A stretch of DNA of 64,000 bases from Ruegeria atlantica (lineage in GTDB: Bacteria > Pseudomonadota > Alphaproteobacteria > Rhodobacterales > Rhodobacteraceae). Positions 62,795 through 64,000 of this stretch are shown here, in pieces. Position numbers and translations under genes: made by a program. Position 1 is the stretch's first letter, and each line of letters opens with the position of its first letter. Where the stretch lies: assembly GCF_013033965.1 (NCBI RefSeq), contig NZ_WQFE01000003.1, forward strand, positions 248,001 to 312,000. Reading direction: 5' to 3'. The notes under the pieces were generated by a model, which saw nothing but the letters and a program-made list of their open reading frames with translations, was not told the DNA's origin and ran no database searches.

Positions 62795-62971
62795 AACTGT
62801 CCTCTGTATTATTGTGTACTATGGTATACACTTGGGGATTGACTCGCCCGATTTCAACTCTGGTATGGCGGGTATGTCATTGGATGCAAATCTCTGAAAA
62901 CAGGAATGTCGCCCGGAAAATTTAGAATGTGACTGCTTTGCATCCTGCGCTGATTGCGCTATCGGGCAGAG

Positions 62972-63883
62972 ATGAAACTGATAATTGATACAGATCCGGG
63001 CATCGACGATGCGATGGCCATTGCCTATGCCGCCGCTGCACCTGAAATCGACCTGATCGGCCTGACCACCGTTTTCGGCAATACCCATGTGCACCAATCC
63101 AGCCGCAACGCGCGGTTCTTGCTGCATAAACTGGGGATTGACGCTCCGGTCGCTGAAGGCGCACCTTTTGCGCGTGGCACCGACGCCCACACTCCTTCCG
63201 AACATGTGCACGGACCCGAAGGGTTCGGCGACGTAACCGAGATTCCCCAAATTGGGTCAAACCACTCATTAACAGCAGCCGAATTCCTTGTGGATCGAGC
63301 GCGCGAACATAAGGGTGAGCTGGTCGTCTGTGCCGTCGGCCCGCTGACCAATATTGCTGACGCCATGCAGCTGGACCCCGAGTTTTCCAGCAATATCAAG
63401 CGGCTCGTGATCATGGGCGGTGCCGTCTTTAGCCCCGGAAACATTACAGAACATGCCGAGGCCAACATCTATCATGACGTGCACGCCGCGGATGCTGTGT
63501 TTGCGTCGCCGCCCGACACCGTTCTGGTTGGTTTGGATGTCACGCTGAAGACTTTGTACGAGACCGCAGACTTCGAGGCGCTGGCCGCACGGTCTGCAGA
63601 AATGGGCGGGTTCCTGCGCGATATCTCGAAGTTCTATCTGAAGTTCTACAGGGATATCGGCGGGTTAGAGGGATGCGGCCTTCACGATTCGACAGCGGTG
63701 ATTGCCTGTACGCATGAACCCATGTTCGAGATGGTCGAAACCGGGCTGCGTGTGGTGGCGGATGGTGCGCAGTTCGGGGCGACCCGACCAGATGCGAACA
63801 GGCCGGCGGTGCGTGTTTGCCGGGATGTGAACGGGGCAGGGGTCGTCAACCTGTTCACGGACCGCGTCGCGTCACTGCCCTGA
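62972..63883 (+). CDS. Inosine-uridine nucleoside hydrolase family protein
   Basis: 303-residue Ca2+-dependent nucleoside N-ribohydrolase. The defining Asp-rich motif 'IIDTDPGIDDAMAI' lies at the N-terminus, and 'VCAVGPLTNIADAM' and 'IMGGAVFSPGNITEHAEANIYHDVHAA' (key NxxAEANIYHD) are the other active-site segments. The catalytic His is probably in 'GCGLHDSTAV'. It cleaves nucleosides to base and ribose; specificity unknown. ATG 62972 is chosen. Confidence 0.88.
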   Translation: MKLIIDTDPGIDDAMAIAYAAAAPEIDLIGLTTVFGNTHVHQSSRNARFLLHKLGIDAPVAEGAPFARGTDAHTPSEHVHGPEGFGDVTEIPQIGSNHSLTAAEFLVDRAREHKGELVVCAVGPLTNIADAMQLDPEFSSNIKRLVIMGGAVFSPGNITEHAEANIYHDVHAADAVFASPPDTVLVGLDVTLKTLYETADFEALAARSAEMGGFLRDISKFYLKFYRDIGGLEGCGLHDSTAVIACTHEPMFEMVETGLRVVADGAQFGATRPDANRPAVRVCRDVNGAGVVNLFTDRVASLP

Positions 63884-63947
63884 CGTCTTGCAATACATGC
63901 GAAGATCGGGCAATTGCTGCCCGGTTCAGCGACCCTGAGGCATTCAC

Positions 63948-64000
63948 ATGACAGACCGTTTCTCATTTGACCTGAAGGCCACAGACGGAAAGGCCCGCAC
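63948..64000 (+). CDS. tgt: Start of probable queuine tRNA-ribosyltransferase (cut by window end)
   Basis: Only the first 17 codons are present: MTDRFSFDLKATDGKAR. Roseobacter-group Tgt proteins begin this way, with 'FSF-LxATDGxAR' before the catalytic barrel. Tgt exchanges guanine-34 of certain tRNAs for preQ1. Too little sequence is visible for certainty. Confidence 0.65.
   Translation, partial: MTDRFSFDLKATDGKAR

Noticed and set aside
1..64000. tRNA/rRNA genes, IS elements, prophage, CRISPR arrays
   Set aside because: No tRNA-like cloverleaf, transposase, integrase, phage structural gene or direct-repeat array was recognised in any gap or gene. Without a covariance search a tRNA cannot be fully excluded, but no gap looks like one.

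Overview
The window reads as chromosome of an alphaproteobacterium of the family Rhodobacteraceae, most likely the marine Roseobacter/Ruegeria group. The evidence is the gene content (non-pyrrolysine MttB-family methyltransferase, TRAP dicarboxylate transport, form II 'CO dehydrogenase' genes, DUF6456/DUF6477/DUF2849 proteins), moderately high GC with GC-rich third positions, and a GC-rich intergenic palindrome of a kind I remember from Rhodobacteraceae genomes. No tRNA, rRNA, IS element, prophage or CRISPR array was recognised. This is core and metabolic chromosome, not a genomic island.

Layout. 1-5.7 kb: a polyamine-type ABC transporter (binding protein cut by the window edge, two permeases), then a creatinase behind a structured leader, and convergently an agmatinase/arginase-family ureohydrolase; together a guanidino-compound uptake and hydrolysis locus. 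5.8-8.2 kb: a GT25 glycosyltransferase, then a truncated globin that overlaps by 4 nt a PAS/class III adenylate cyclase (a probable haem gas sensor with a cyclase output). 8.2-12.6 kb, minus strand: P-loop protein, MetA-type homoserine acyltransferase (Glu111, so acetyl-CoA predicted), alpha/beta hydrolase, PPK2 and a TetR regulator. 12.7-17.4 kb: two EamA transporters, a FadL-like porin and two methyltransferase-like genes. 17.5-24.4 kb: guaA, GNAT, MttB-family enzyme, DUF6477 and DUF6456 proteins, and OxyR convergent with a Prx5 peroxiredoxin.

24.7-30.2 kb: lipA with an overlapping M20 amidohydrolase, hpt, a COQ10/RatA-like protein, an MmgE/PrpD protein and pyrC. 30.4-39.8 kb: a molybdenum hydroxylase cluster in several transcription units: MoxR ATPase, P-loop kinase-like protein and VWA protein; XdhC and MoaB/MoeA-like maturation factors; then the coxS-coxL-coxM structural genes. 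CoxL carries AYRGAGR, the form II signature, so true CO oxidation is uncertain. 39.8-42.9 kb: an RpiR regulator divergent from a BKACE enzyme and a class III aminotransferase. 43.0-49.3 kb: infC (ATA start inferred), fpr, and an assimilatory sulfate operon (cobA/cysG, DUF2849, cysI, cysH, DUF934) with a divergent Lrp/AsnC regulator.

49.3-57.9 kb: a cytochrome P450 divergent from dctBD, then dctPQM. DctD lacks the GAFTGA loop and the Walker A lysine, and dctP is preceded by two near-identical 16-18 bp palindromes 32 bp apart. 58.0-58.4 kb: a guanidine-II (mini-ykkC) riboswitch in front of a Gdx/SugE guanidinium exporter, with an upstream hairpin that could compete with the aptamer. 58.4-64 kb: tpiA, a 2OG-Fe(II) oxygenase, an IscA-type protein, a small secreted protein, a DUF59/SufT-like protein, an NfeD/SPFH pair, a nucleoside hydrolase and the first codons of a probable tgt.

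The strongest candidates for new biology are the globin-cyclase pair, the DctD that has lost its sigma-54 contact loop together with its palindromic operators, the competing fold on the guanidine riboswitch, and the structured leader of the creatinase gene. Guanidino chemistry appears at both ends of the window.
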